A DNA stretch of 32,020 nucleotides from an uncultured Flavobacteriales bacterium (GCA_903823565.1 CAIJTF010000046.1:1-32020), one strand, 5' to 3'. Shown: positions 8,287 through 17,698, counted from the stretch's first letter. Notes: generated by a model not told the origin, from the sequence alone. Program-made: numbers and translations.

Positions 8287-9116
8287 AATTTTGGACAATC
8301 GCAGGATTTTCGGTTTTTAAATGAAAATACAGAACCCACAAAAACTGTTGCTTGTCCGTAGCCAAGGGTGCCCTTTACGGATTGCGATCCATCGCTTACA
8401 TCAAGCCGTAAATTTTGATTTGAAAGAATCACACCACTAAGGTTTGTGAGCACATAAAAATGCCTTAAAAACTCAAACCTGAGGCCGGCATTTGCCGCAA
8501 CCGAGAATCCAGACAGGCTTTTGATATTGGGTTGCAGTGCGCTCCCAAACGTGGTGGTTGAGGTGCTATGAACGATTCCCGCCCCAAGGCCGTACACGGC
8601 GTTAATTACAAACCCTCTTTTGGCCGTTCTAAACAAGTTTTGACATAAGTTAGCCTGTAACGTAACCCGGTTTGACCGCCCCACATTAAAGGTAAATCCA
8701 ATCGTGTCCATCGATACAAAGGTGTTGTTACTAGTCGCGGGAAGTCCGCTGAGGTTATCAATGCCAGGTGTGATGTTTCCTGTAACTTTTAAGACTTGGT
8801 TGGTGAGGCCGTAACCCATTTGGTCCCAATTTAACGAAAGCAATACGCCTCGTCTAATGTTATGACCAAATTCAACGCTTAAAGCTTGTCTTAGAAGCGG
8901 TTGTGATGTCGTAGAACCCTTATTGGACAAAACAGAATGATTTAGACTAAAGTCAAAATTGTTTCCTGTAAAGTGAAGGGTAGATGGGGTCATGTAATGC
9001 AATGAAGACCCAATTTGTACGAAGGAATTTCCTTTGAATGCAGAATTAAAAATGGAGGATTGTGAAAAAGAAATGGTGGAGATCAAAACCCCGATTAAAA
9101 AAGTCAGTTGGTTCAT
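8283..9116 (-). CDS. Predicted outer-membrane beta-barrel protein, unknown function
   Basis: A 277-residue exported protein: signal peptide about 1-18 (ending SFSQ), then alternating beta-strands with glycine and aromatic residues (ALSVEFGHNIRRGVLLSLNW, RVTLQANLCQNLF, VINAVYGLGAGIVHS, GFSVAANAGLRFEFLRHFYVLTNLSGVIL). The end, FVGSVFSF, looks like a barrel closing strand, followed by a short tail with a CDC cysteine pair. I do not recognise a named family. Its ATG overlaps the stop of the upstream lipoprotein gene in an ATGA arrangement (9113-9116), so the two are translationally coupled and may act together in the envelope. Confidence 0.75.
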   Translation of the reverse strand: MNQLTFLIGVLISTISFSQSSIFNSAFKGNSFVQIGSSLHYMTPSTLHFTGNNFDFSLNHSVLSNKGSTTSQPLLRQALSVEFGHNIRRGVLLSLNWDQMGYGLTNQVLKVTGNITPGIDNLSGLPATSNNTFVSMDTIGFTFNVGRSNRVTLQANLCQNLFRTAKRGFVINAVYGLGAGIVHSTSTTTFGSALQPNIKSLSGFSVAANAGLRFEFLRHFYVLTNLSGVILSNQNLRLDVSDGSQSVKGTLGYGQATVFVGSVFSFKNRKSCDCPKF

Positions 9117-9841
9117 CGTTTGAACATATTAATCCATTCTTCTTGTGAAATGATTCGTTCTAACTGGAAGTGCACTTTGTTATTCGTCCCCTCCCATTCT
9201 AACAAGCCGATTCCTTTGGCATAAACAGTTTTTTGCTTTTCAATAAAAAGTTTACGATCTTTTGTTATTGCATTATGGTAGGTAAATTCCATATCGTCTT
9301 GAAAATGCATGCTTGGTATTTTCTTGCCAAGAACTTCCATTAACGCATTCGATTTTAAAAGGGTACGTTTTACCGTGCGGTGAACAGACGTCGTATCGTT
9401 CCATATCCATTCGCTTTTGAACACCGATGCTTGCTTTTCTCTGACTGGGAAAATATCACCCTTGAAAAGGATGGCCTTGGTCTTTTCTCCCTTTTGATTA
9501 ACAATCATTTGATCCATCACATTTAACGAATCGGTATTAATATTTAAGGCTTCATACAGTTCACCTTTCATGTTGTAACGCTCCACGATTAAATGCTCGC
9601 CCTCGTTATCGGTTAGTGTATATACCCGATGGAACTGTTCCAATAAACCATTGATTTTGTCACGGTAAATGTAAATTTTAGGGACAGATTCCAAAGGATA
9701 AAAGTAAGGTTTGAGAAGGGGATTCCCTTTGAATCTATTCGCCTTTGCTTTGTCCGGATCATATTCATCGTTATTAGGGGCTGTGCAACTGCACACCAAT
9801 ATTCCAATAATTCCAATGATGAACAACGCCGTTTTATACAC
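9113..9841 (-). CDS. Hypothetical lipoprotein
   Basis: A 242-residue protein with a hydrophobic signal (residues 2-16) and two lipobox candidates close together, ILVC and VCSC, so lipidation at C17 or C19 is likely. The mature part has no motif I recognise. It is mixed alpha/beta and polar, with paired phrases such as GEHLIVERYNMKGELYEA that suggest beta-hairpins. The start is a GTG at 9841. There is no ATG near the signal sequence, and the GTG sits 8 nt inside the end of the rluB-type gene. It is coupled to the barrel-like protein downstream by an ATGA overlap. The association with a pseudouridine synthase gene is probably just operon position. Confidence 0.75.
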   Translation of the reverse strand: MYKTALFIIGIIGILVCSCTAPNNDEYDPDKAKANRFKGNPLLKPYFYPLESVPKIYIYRDKINGLLEQFHRVYTLTDNEGEHLIVERYNMKGELYEALNINTDSLNVMDQMIVNQKGEKTKAILFKGDIFPVREKQASVFKSEWIWNDTTSVHRTVKRTLLKSNALMEVLGKKIPSMHFQDDMEFTYHNAITKDRKLFIEKQKTVYAKGIGLLEWEGTNNKVHFQLERIISQEEWINMFKR

Positions 9842-10709
9842 GCTTGGTCATTTTTAAGTAAGAAACTTCATCTTCTTTCAGATGCCTAAACATTCCTCTT
9901 GGAAGGTCTTTTTTTGTAAGTCCAGCAAACACTACACGGTCTAGTTTAACAACCGTATATCCAATGGCTTCAAACATTCTTCTAACGACCCGGTTTTTCC
10001 CTGAATGAATTTCTACGCCGACCTCCCTCGACGTTCCTCCTTCGATGTAGGAAATTTTATCCGCACTTGATCGCCCGTCCTCCAAATCAACACCGCGCAA
10101 CAAGGTATCAAAATCATCCGATTTAAAAGGTTTATTTAATTCAACGTGGTAAATTTTACGCGCCTGATAACGAGGATGCGTTAATTTTTTAGCCAAATCA
10201 CCGTCGTTGGTGAACAATAACAAACCGGTAGTCTCCCTATCAAGCCTTCCTACGGGATAAACCCGTTCTCGACAGGCAGATTTAACCAGGGACATAACTG
10301 TTTTCCTGCCCAAGGGGTCGTCCATGGTCGTTATAAAACCTTTGGGCTTATTCAATAGTACGTATCTCTTCTTTTCTGCATTGATGGTTTCTCCATCGTA
10401 TTGGATGACGTCGGTTGGGCTAATTTTGAAACCAAGTTCCGTAACAATCTTTCCATTAACGGTAACCACTCCAGTTTGAATAAGGACATCCGCTTCACGC
10501 CTTGAACAAATACCTGCATTGGAAAGGAATTTATTCAATCGAATTTCTTGATCGTTAAAACTGGGAAGAGGGTCCCCTTTTTTAACTTTGATTTTAAAAT
10601 CGATGTATTTCCTTTTATCCCGATCCGTAACTGTTTTTTTCTTAGCAGGATCAGAAATTTTCCCAGCACTTTTTTTAACTGGGTTAACGTTTTTCTTATT
10701 TGTGTTCAT
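9834..10709 (-). CDS. rluB: RluB/RsuA-family rRNA pseudouridine synthase
   Basis: Isomerises a uridine in rRNA to pseudouridine. From the ATG at 10709 (291 residues) there is a lysine-rich disordered tail (1-45) and an S4 RNA-binding domain (about 56-110: RLNKFLSNAGICSRREADVLI). The catalytic domain follows, with GRLDRETTGLLLFTNDG (catalytic D157), preceded by YVLLNKPKGFITT and ending in the NRVVRRMFEAIGY motif. The family resemblance is strong. Separating RluB (23S) from RsuA or RluF by sequence alone is not certain, so the symbol is the usual assignment rather than proof. A GTG codon just upstream (10712) was not preferred. It has a perfect -7 box inside the preceding intergenic stretch, although it also follows yraN closely. 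It overlaps the downstream lipoprotein gene by 8 nt. Confidence 0.9.
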   Translation of the reverse strand: MNTNKKNVNPVKKSAGKISDPAKKKTVTDRDKRKYIDFKIKVKKGDPLPSFNDQEIRLNKFLSNAGICSRREADVLIQTGVVTVNGKIVTELGFKISPTDVIQYDGETINAEKKRYVLLNKPKGFITTMDDPLGRKTVMSLVKSACRERVYPVGRLDRETTGLLLFTNDGDLAKKLTHPRYQARKIYHVELNKPFKSDDFDTLLRGVDLEDGRSSADKISYIEGGTSREVGVEIHSGKNRVVRRMFEAIGYTVVKLDRVVFAGLTKKDLPRGMFRHLKEDEVSYLKMTKRV

Positions 10710-10728
10710 CACGAGCAGATATTGGGTT

Positions 10729-10736
10729 CAAAGATA
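10729..10736 (-). promoter_or_regulatory. -7 box of rluB-type gene
   Basis: Read on the minus strand this is TATCTTTG, an exact TAnnTTTG match, 19 nt before the ATG at 10709. It implies that the pseudouridine synthase gene can be transcribed independently of the yraN transcript. No clear -33 TTTG is seen. Confidence 0.5.
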
Positions 10737-10754
10737 CGGTATAAATTCAAGGCA

Positions 10755-11105
10755 TTAAAATGCGGGAAAGGCATCTTCTAAATGAGTGATTTGAATTTGT
10801 CCCCCCATGTTCATTACGCTTATGGCATCCATGCGTACCTCAATGGGTTCAGAGAAGCGCTTTATGTATTGATTGATTCCGTAAATTAGATTCCTTTGTT
10901 TGACTTTATTAATGGCGAAAAACGCAGGAACAACCTTTGAATTATTCCTTGTTTTTACCTCTACGCCGATGATAATATGTTCCTTTCGAACAATAATATC
11001 AATTTCCACTTTTTTAAAGCGATAATTTCTTTCCAAGAGGGTGTATCCTTTCGAAACGAGGAATTTAACGGCTTCTTCTTCTCCCCATAAGCCAGTACTT
11101 AACAC
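10755..11105 (-). CDS. yraN: YraN / UPF0102 family nuclease-fold protein
   Basis: A 116-residue member of the UPF0102 (YraN) family, which has a restriction-endonuclease-like fold. Conserved features are visible: GLWGEEEAVKFLVSKGYTLLERNYR at the N-terminus, VEIDIIV with the acidic residue, and GVEVKTR forming the E-x-K core. The biological role is poorly defined, possibly in processing DNA structures. The start is a GTG at 11105. An in-frame TAA (the stop of the upstream gene) lies 3 nt before it, so no earlier start is possible. The gap of 3 nt to the large surface-protein gene implies one transcript, although the functions look unrelated. Confidence 0.87.
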   Translation of the reverse strand: MLSTGLWGEEEAVKFLVSKGYTLLERNYRFKKVEIDIIVRKEHIIIGVEVKTRNNSKVVPAFFAINKVKQRNLIYGINQYIKRFSEPIEVRMDAISVMNMGGQIQITHLEDAFPAF

Positions 11106-11108
11106 GCG

Positions 11109-13364
11109 TTATTTTCGGATGAGGTGAAAAAAGCCGTGCCCTTTGACCTCCGAGCCAGAAACGCCTATGGCTTTGTAGGTGTAAGTATATACGCCTTCAC
11201 TGGCATCCTTACCGTTTACTTTTCCATCCCAACTCGGTTCAGAAACCGTTAGGTCTGAGCTTGAACCAAAATACATGACGCTTCCCCAACGGTTGAAGAT
11301 GGTTAATTCAATGGATACTACGTTTTTATACTCCAAGAAAAACACATCGTTGGTTTGATCTCCGTCTGGTGTAATTACGTTGGGTATTTCTAATTCTGGA
11401 AATGGATAGATGCAGTTTTCAACAACATTAATATTCGCTGAAGCATTGTAATTAAGCGCTTCGGGATCTGCACAATCACATACATCTACTGGAATCACTA
11501 AACTCATAGAGTCAAGGCAATTTTGACCTTGAGCCACCACTAAGGAAATGGTGAAGGATGTTGGGGTATCCACACTGTAAAGTGTCGTTTGTGACCCCGT
11601 ATTTTGAACTACCGTTCCTTGGCCATTCCCAAAATTCCAAGTATAGGAATCCCCATTGGAACTTCCATTGGTTAAGATAACTTCTAATGGAGAACATCCG
11701 CCGGTAGGGGAAGCGCTGAAGGACGCAACAGGCGAAGGAATGGTACCAACAAACATGCTGTCAACATCGGTACAAACATCATCCGTTATGGTTAAAACGT
11801 ACCATCCACCAGCAAGGTTTTGAATGGTCTGTCCCGTTTGTCCATTGGACCAGTTGTACAGTACATTACCCGTTGTACCCGAAGTAACCGCGCTTAATGA
11901 TCCTGAAGGGATGCATGTTGCATCGGTCATATTTATGGCGTCAATAGAAATGGTTTGGTTTACCGTAATGGTTGCTGTGTCCGTTTGGGTGAAATTGCAT
12001 TGATCTTCCGCTGTGATCAAAATGGTCACTATTCCATTTTGTGTGACGTTTACTGTTAGGGAGTCATTGGTACCTAAAACAGTGCCGTTAAGCATTGACC
12101 ACGAATAGGTGTACGGAGCATAACCTCCTGAAGCAGAAACGGTAAGCAATACATTTTCCGGGTAACATTGGACCAAGGGGTCGGTTTCCGAAATGTTTAT
12201 TATGGGGCCGTCACCAATATAAATGGTCCCTTGTGAGGTTATCGTATCCCCGCAAGGATTAATAATGGAAACAGAAATGATTACAGACTCAAAGCCCTCA
12301 TTGATTCCGTCTTGAATGGGTGTAAGATTTAAAATTACAGTATCTTGACCCGGAAGAAAGACAATAGGATTCACCATATTGTTATAATCGGTTCCCTCGA
12401 TTGCCGTTCCTGTAATGGTGTAATTAATGATTAAGGTGTCGTTTGCTTGATTTTCTGGTCTGGTGAAAATAAAATCGGCATAGGTACACCCTTCTACAAT
12501 GGTTGTATCGCCTGATACCGTAGCAACGGCAACACTAACTGCGGCTGAGGAAAAAGACCCGGCTTCTAAAAATACGCCTGAATCGTAGGCCTGGTCAAAT
12601 ACATTTGCAATCGCAAACTTGATGTGATAGGTTTGATTGCATTGAACGCTCGCGGAGGCAGTTAGCTTTATGGTGGTGCCATCGTATTCAATAGCATCTC
12701 CATAGGTTAAGGTTGTTGCGGCCTCATTAAAAACGTAGTAGGGGGTATTGGTAACCCAATTTACGTTGTTAATGGTTACAGGAATCCCTCCTGGAATGAC
12801 GGCAATGTTATCCCCGCCGTTTGGATAACCTGCCAGGGGATAAGGCCCTGAAATCCCGGGACCCCAGAGAAAAATTCCAAAGGCATCATTGAAACTTGAA
12901 GGAGAAAATTCCGTGTATTCATCCGACCCAAACATATAATTAAAAATCAAGGTATCGCCTGCGGGGATGAAATCAAATTCTAGGATTACACCGTTGGTTA
13001 CATTACCATTGGCAATGGCATTCAATTCAGGATCAAAGGCAACGGATTGAGAGGCTCCGGGATTGGTGGTGCTTCCACCAATATTAGGTCCCATAGCCCC
13101 CATAGCATCTCCTGTGGTTAGAACTACCCCACTGGTCATGGGAAAGGCCCCGTTGGTATTGGTGAAGTACCCAATGTTCCCAAAGGGGGTGTTCGCTAAT
13201 CCGGGGACACCATTTATGGTAATATTGGATGCCACAACGCCAGAACCTAAGAGAACATTATTGACCAACTGTTGTGGCGTTTGGGTTGCAGATACGGCAA
13301 TAGGTTGAGCAAAAAATGAGGGGGTTAATAAGCAAAGGGAAAAAAGCAAGAGGAATACGCGCAT
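11109..13364 (-). CDS. Large T9SS-secreted surface protein with type B (gliding) C-terminal domain
   Basis: A 751-residue extracellular protein. After a signal peptide (about 1-19) comes a choice-of-anchor L-type domain (about 25-275), then a Calx-beta-like domain (about 290-370: GTAIEGTDYNN...DGINEGFESVIISV). Next are a PKD/SprB-like repeat (YSWSM, about 395-475), a further repeat with YNWSNGQTGQTIQNLAGGWYVL, and a PKD domain (YTWNFGNGQG, about 550-625). The C-terminus, from about residue 660 (IPNVITPDGDQTNDVFFLEY, LTIFNRWGSVMYFG), is the gliding-motility-associated domain that sends proteins through the type IX secretion system. It probably acts as an adhesin or structural protein on the cell surface. 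It heads the minus-strand run containing yraN and is divergent from the dipeptidase gene across a 117-nt region carrying promoters in both directions. Confidence 0.9.
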   Translation of the reverse strand: MRVFLLLFSLCLLTPSFFAQPIAVSATQTPQQLVNNVLLGSGVVASNITINGVPGLANTPFGNIGYFTNTNGAFPMTSGVVLTTGDAMGAMGPNIGGSTTNPGASQSVAFDPELNAIANGNVTNGVILEFDFIPAGDTLIFNYMFGSDEYTEFSPSSFNDAFGIFLWGPGISGPYPLAGYPNGGDNIAVIPGGIPVTINNVNWVTNTPYYVFNEAATTLTYGDAIEYDGTTIKLTASASVQCNQTYHIKFAIANVFDQAYDSGVFLEAGSFSSAAVSVAVATVSGDTTIVEGCTYADFIFTRPENQANDTLIINYTITGTAIEGTDYNNMVNPIVFLPGQDTVILNLTPIQDGINEGFESVIISVSIINPCGDTITSQGTIYIGDGPIINISETDPLVQCYPENVLLTVSASGGYAPYTYSWSMLNGTVLGTNDSLTVNVTQNGIVTILITAEDQCNFTQTDTATITVNQTISIDAINMTDATCIPSGSLSAVTSGTTGNVLYNWSNGQTGQTIQNLAGGWYVLTITDDVCTDVDSMFVGTIPSPVASFSASPTGGCSPLEVILTNGSSNGDSYTWNFGNGQGTVVQNTGSQTTLYSVDTPTSFTISLVVAQGQNCLDSMSLVIPVDVCDCADPEALNYNASANINVVENCIYPFPELEIPNVITPDGDQTNDVFFLEYKNVVSIELTIFNRWGSVMYFGSSSDLTVSEPSWDGKVNGKDASEGVYTYTYKAIGVSGSEVKGHGFFHLIRK

Positions 13365-13424
13365 GTTTTAAAATTTAATCCTGACAAAGACCAACTAATC
13401 CTGTGAAAAGTTGCTCGATGGTTG

Positions 13425-13456
13425 TTTGAGCATTAGACAAAAATATAGTAATTTCG
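13425..13456 (+). promoter_or_regulatory. Promoter of the dipeptidase-polA-dxr operon
   Basis: TTTG at 13425-13428, a 20-nt spacer, and TAATTTCG at 13449-13456 (7 of 8 to TAnnTTTG). The ATG at 13482 follows after 25 nt. It overlaps the divergent promoter for the surface protein. Confidence 0.5.
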
Positions 13457-13471
13457 GAAAAAAACGACAAA
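13438..13471 (-). promoter_or_regulatory. Promoter of the surface-protein gene
   Basis: On the minus strand there is TTTG at 13471-13468, a 22-nt spacer and TATTTTTG at 13445-13438, an exact -7 match. This gives a leader of about 70 nt before the ATG at 13364. It interleaves with the plus-strand promoter, so the two polymerase sites cannot be occupied freely at once. Confidence 0.5.
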
Positions 13472-13481
13472 TTCTTCTTGA

Positions 13482-14876
13482 ATGACAGCCACCCATCCCT
13501 ATATCGATCAGCATTTATCTCGGTTTACAGCCGAATTAATGGAAATGTTAAGAATTCCTTCCGTATCGGCCGACCCTCAGTACAAGGAGCAAGTTTTGCG
13601 GTGTGCACATTTCGTTGAAAATTGTTTCAAAACGATGGGGTTGGATGGGGTTGAAGTTATTCCTACAAAGGGTCATCCAATTGTTTACGGAGAAAAGATC
13701 ATCGATCCCTCCTTACCTACTATTTTAGTGTATGGCCATTACGATGTTCAACCTGCAGATCCTTTGGAGCTATGGCATAGTCCCCCCTTTGAGCCCGTAA
13801 TTAAACCGACGAATATCCATCCTAAAGGAGCCATTTTTGCACGGGGAGCTTGCGACGATAAAGGACAGTTTTTTATGCATTTAAAAGCGGTTGAGGCAAT
13901 GTTGTCTAGTGATGAGCTTCCATGCAATGTAAAGTTTATGATAGAAGGGGAAGAGGAAATCGGAAGCGAGCATTTAGGCTATTTTGTCCATGAAAATAAA
14001 GCCAAATTGGCGGCGGATATTATTCTTGTATCCGATACAGGAATGCTGGCCAACGATGTTCCTTCTGTGACGACAGGGCTTCGTGGGTTGAGTTATGTGG
14101 AAGTGGAAGTTACGGGCCCTAACCGCGATTTGCATTCGGGTCTTTATGGGGGCTGCGTTAAAAACCCTATAAATGCCTTGTGCGAAATGATTGCTTCCTT
14201 GCATGACGAAAAGGGAAAAATTACGGTAAAGGGTTTTTATGACAGTGTGCTTGAAATTTCTCGTGATGATCGCGATGCAATGGCAAAAGCGCCATTTTCG
14301 GAAGAGGATTACAAACGCGCATTGGATATAACCGACACCTACGGTGAGGAGGGATACACCACTCCCGAAAGGGGGTCTATTCGGCCGACTTTGGATGTCA
14401 ATGGAATGTGGGGAGGTTATATTGGTGAAGGAGCGAAAACGGTGATTGCATCCAAAGCTAACGCTAAAATATCCATGCGTTTGGTGCCAAATCAAGACCC
14501 CGAAGAAATTACACGGTTATTTCAGGATCATTTTGAACGGATAGCTCCAACAGGCGTTAACGTTAAGGTTACGCCTCACCATGGAGGTCACGCCGCGGTT
14601 ACCCCTCTCGACTCAATAGGTTATCAGGCAGCGGCAATGGCATATAAAGAAACGTTTGGAAAGGAGGCCATACCCGTAAGAAGTGGCGGCAGCATTCCTA
14701 TAGTTGCAATGTTCGAACAGGTCTTGGGGTTAAAAACCATTTTAATGGGCTTTGGCTTGGATAGCGACGCAATTCATTCTCCCAATGAGCATTATGGTCT
14801 TTATAATTTTGAGATGGGAATTAAAACAATACCCTATTTTTTCAAACACTTTGTGGAACTTTCTAAAAATCAATAG
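13482..14876 (+). CDS. M20-family dipeptidase/metallopeptidase
   Basis: A 464-residue M20/M25/M40 peptidase that hydrolyses dipeptides or related amide bonds using two metal ions. All key residues are seen: GHYDVQP with H86 and D88, GACDDKG with the bridging D125, EGEEEIGSEH with the general base E157 and metal ligand E158, and VSDTG near residue 185. The last metal ligand is in AIHSPNEHYG near the C-terminus. The dimerisation lid occupies about residues 205-370, and length is normal for the carnosinase/CNDP-like branch. It lacks a signal peptide and so is cytoplasmic. It is the first gene of an operon: the stop TAG is followed at once by the GTG start of polA, then a lipoprotein gene and dxr. 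Confidence 0.9.
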   Translation: MTATHPYIDQHLSRFTAELMEMLRIPSVSADPQYKEQVLRCAHFVENCFKTMGLDGVEVIPTKGHPIVYGEKIIDPSLPTILVYGHYDVQPADPLELWHSPPFEPVIKPTNIHPKGAIFARGACDDKGQFFMHLKAVEAMLSSDELPCNVKFMIEGEEEIGSEHLGYFVHENKAKLAADIILVSDTGMLANDVPSVTTGLRGLSYVEVEVTGPNRDLHSGLYGGCVKNPINALCEMIASLHDEKGKITVKGFYDSVLEISRDDRDAMAKAPFSEEDYKRALDITDTYGEEGYTTPERGSIRPTLDVNGMWGGYIGEGAKTVIASKANAKISMRLVPNQDPEEITRLFQDHFERIAPTGVNVKVTPHHGGHAAVTPLDSIGYQAAAMAYKETFGKEAIPVRSGGSIPIVAMFEQVLGLKTILMGFGLDSDAIHSPNEHYGLYNFEMGIKTIPYFFKHFVELSKNQ

Positions 14877-17696
14877 GTGTTAAGTAAAAACTCCCCTAAA
14901 AAACTATTTTTACTCGATGCTTACGCGTTGATTTACCGTGCTTATTTTGCGTTTGCCAAGAATCCCAGGGTCAATTCCAAAGGACAAAATACGAGCGCTG
15001 CTTTTGGTTTTACCAATGTTTTGATGGATGTTTTGGCTACAGAAAAACCAACGCATCTTGCCGTAGTTTTTGACCCTCCGGGTGGAAGTGAGCATCGTCA
15101 AACTGCGTTTGAGGCCTACAAGGCCCATCGCGAGGAGATGCCAGAAGATATTCGTGCCATGATCGGTCCTATAAAAGATATCGTTCGCGCTTTTAATATT
15201 CCAATGATCGAATTACCCGGGCATGAAGCCGATGATGTGATCGGTTCCTTAGCTAAAATTGCTGAGCAGCGTGGATTTACGACATACATGATGACTCCGG
15301 ATAAGGATTATGCTCAATTGGTAAGCGAAAACACATTCATTTATAAACCGGGAAGAGGAGGGAACCCTCCTGAAATATTAGGTGTACCAGAGGTTTGTGC
15401 CAAGTTTGAAGTAAACCATCCATTGCAGGTAATCGATATCTTGGGCCTTTGGGGTGATGCGTCTGACAACATTCCGGGAATTCCAGGCATTGGGGAAAAG
15501 ACTGCAAAGCTCCTCATCTCGAAATATGGAAGCGTTGAGCAATTAATTGCAAATGCAGCCGAATTAAAAGGGAAACAACAAGAAAACGTTGTACAATTTG
15601 CAGAACAGGGCTTGGTTTCAAAAAGGCTTGCCACGATTTTAATTGACTTAGATGTTCCATTCGATGAGGAACACTTGGTGGTTTCTGATCCTAATCCTGA
15701 GGCCATTCGATCCTTGTTTACAGGTTTAGAGTTTAGGAATCTTCTTAAAAAGGTTCTTGGCGAAGAATTGGTTGTAACCTCGACTTCAACTACTAAAACA
15801 AAGGGGCTTGTCTATGACCAATTAGGGCTATTTGATCCGACTGACATGATGGACATAACTACCCAAGAACCCGATGTTTCTTTCAAAACGATCGAAACGG
15901 AAAAACCATCTTACCATTTAATTGATACCCCAAAAGCGAGAAAAGAACTTCTTGAATTATTGCTTGAGCAATCCAGTTTTTGTTTTGATACCGAAACAAC
16001 GGGTGTCGATTCCCTTCATGCTGCGCTTGTTGGATTTTCTTTTTCCTTTCGAGCAAAAGAAGGATTCTATATTCCAACTCCTTGCGAAAGCGATCAAGCC
16101 AGGGCTATTTTAGAAGAATTTAAGGTCCTGTTTGAGGACGAAAAGATTGAGAAAATAGGGCATAATGTAAAGTATGATCTTCAGGTGTTAAGCCGCTATG
16201 GTGTTGTGGTTAAAGGGCCATTATTCGACACAATGATTGCCCAATATTTGATCAACCCCGAAGCGAAGCAGGGTATGGATTTTATGGCGCAGTATTACTT
16301 GGGATATCAACCGGTTTCCATCGAAACATTGCTTGGTAAAAAAGGGAAGGGTCAAGCCAACATGGGTGATCTTGCACCAGAGGAGGTATATCAATATGCT
16401 TGCGAAGATGCCGATATAACCTTACAATTAAAATCAGTTCTGGCTCCCGAAGTAAATAAACCCCATTTAAAACATCTGTTTTATGAGATGGAAATGCCTT
16501 TGGTTCGGGTTTTAAGCCATATGGAAGAAGAGGGAATTGCAATCGATGTGCCGGCATTAAAGGCGTATGGAAAGGAATTAGATACGCACCTGTTGACCCT
16601 GCATGAGGAGATTATATCAATGGCAGAAATTCCCTTTAATCCTGATTCTCCCAAGCAATTGGGCGAAGTGCTCTTTGATCACTTGAAAATTTCGGCAAAA
16701 GCAAAGAAAACAAAAACGGGTCAGTATGCCACTTCAGAGGACGTGCTTCAAAAGCACGAACAAGACCACCCTATTGTTCCCAAAATACTCGAGTATAGAC
16801 AGCTTAGAAAATTGAAAAGCACTTATGTGGACCCTCTACCTGATTTATGCAGTCCAAGGGACGGGAGGATACACAGTAGTTTTATGCAAACGGTAACGGC
16901 CACGGGAAGGCTAAGTTCTAATAATCCAAACCTTCAGAACATTCCTATCCGTACGGCGAAAGGAAGAGAAATACGCCGAGCCTTTGTACCAAGAGATGAG
17001 TCTTTTAAGATAATGTCAGTAGACTATTCGCAAATCGAATTGCGAATCATTGCAGCTTTGAGCGAAGACCCATCGATGATTAACGCTTTTAAAGAAGGAT
17101 TAGATATTCATTCTGCTACCGCAGCAACGGTTTATAATATCCCAATTTCAGAGGTTAATCGGGAACAACGAAGCGCTGCAAAAGCGGTGAATTTTGGAAT
17201 TATTTATGGACAATCGGCCTTTGGTCTTGCTCAGAATTTGGGAATATCTAGAACGGAAGCTAAAGGAATTATTGATGCCTATTTTGAGCAATTCGGAACG
17301 ATAAAATCCTACATGGATCACGTAATTGCGTTTGCGCGAGAACACGGATACGTTGAAACCATTATGAAGCGCAGGCGCTATTTGCCCGATATACATTCTG
17401 CAAACGCCATGGTACGAGGATATGCCGAACGCAACGCAATCAATGCACCGATTCAAGGATCGGCGGCGGATATCATTAAAATGGCAATGATTGCCGTTGA
17501 TAAGGCCTTGGCCAAAAAAGACATGAAATCCAAAATGATTTTACAGGTGCATGATGAACTCCTGTTTGATGTTCATGATACCGAACAAGAAGAAATGAAA
17601 CGCCTAGTAAAGGAAGCCATGGAAAAAGCGGTGGATTTGGCAGTGCCTATGGAGGTCGAAATGGAAATAGCAAATAACTGGTTAGAAGCGCATTAA
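14877..17696 (+). CDS. polA: DNA polymerase I, with all three activities
   Basis: A 939-residue replication and repair polymerase. The N-terminal 5' nuclease is at about 10-300 (FLLDAYALIYRAYFAF, GHEADDVIGSLA, GDASDNIPGIPGIGEKTA). The 3'-5' exonuclease is at about 350-545 and appears active, since FDTETTG supplies D371 and E373, with GHNVKYD and YACEDADIT as motifs II and III. The polymerase domain carries motif A VDYSQIELR (D716), motif B REQRSAAKAVNFGIIYG and motif C QVHDELLFD (D893). The start is a GTG directly after the dipeptidase stop codon; no ATG lies upstream of the conserved KKLFLLDAY. Zero spacing suggests translational coupling. The next gene follows after 2 nt. Confidence 0.97.
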   Translation: MLSKNSPKKLFLLDAYALIYRAYFAFAKNPRVNSKGQNTSAAFGFTNVLMDVLATEKPTHLAVVFDPPGGSEHRQTAFEAYKAHREEMPEDIRAMIGPIKDIVRAFNIPMIELPGHEADDVIGSLAKIAEQRGFTTYMMTPDKDYAQLVSENTFIYKPGRGGNPPEILGVPEVCAKFEVNHPLQVIDILGLWGDASDNIPGIPGIGEKTAKLLISKYGSVEQLIANAAELKGKQQENVVQFAEQGLVSKRLATILIDLDVPFDEEHLVVSDPNPEAIRSLFTGLEFRNLLKKVLGEELVVTSTSTTKTKGLVYDQLGLFDPTDMMDITTQEPDVSFKTIETEKPSYHLIDTPKARKELLELLLEQSSFCFDTETTGVDSLHAALVGFSFSFRAKEGFYIPTPCESDQARAILEEFKVLFEDEKIEKIGHNVKYDLQVLSRYGVVVKGPLFDTMIAQYLINPEAKQGMDFMAQYYLGYQPVSIETLLGKKGKGQANMGDLAPEEVYQYACEDADITLQLKSVLAPEVNKPHLKHLFYEMEMPLVRVLSHMEEEGIAIDVPALKAYGKELDTHLLTLHEEIISMAEIPFNPDSPKQLGEVLFDHLKISAKAKKTKTGQYATSEDVLQKHEQDHPIVPKILEYRQLRKLKSTYVDPLPDLCSPRDGRIHSSFMQTVTATGRLSSNNPNLQNIPIRTAKGREIRRAFVPRDESFKIMSVDYSQIELRIIAALSEDPSMINAFKEGLDIHSATAATVYNIPISEVNREQRSAAKAVNFGIIYGQSAFGLAQNLGISRTEAKGIIDAYFEQFGTIKSYMDHVIAFAREHGYVETIMKRRRYLPDIHSANAMVRGYAERNAINAPIQGSAADIIKMAMIAVDKALAKKDMKSKMILQVHDELLFDVHDTEQEEMKRLVKEAMEKAVDLAVPMEVEMEIANNWLEAH

Positions 17697-17698
17697 TT

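Noticed and set aside
13974..14495. 173-residue minus-strand frame within the dipeptidase gene
   Set aside because: It runs opposite to a complete M20 peptidase and shows no recognisable domain; treated as a shadow.
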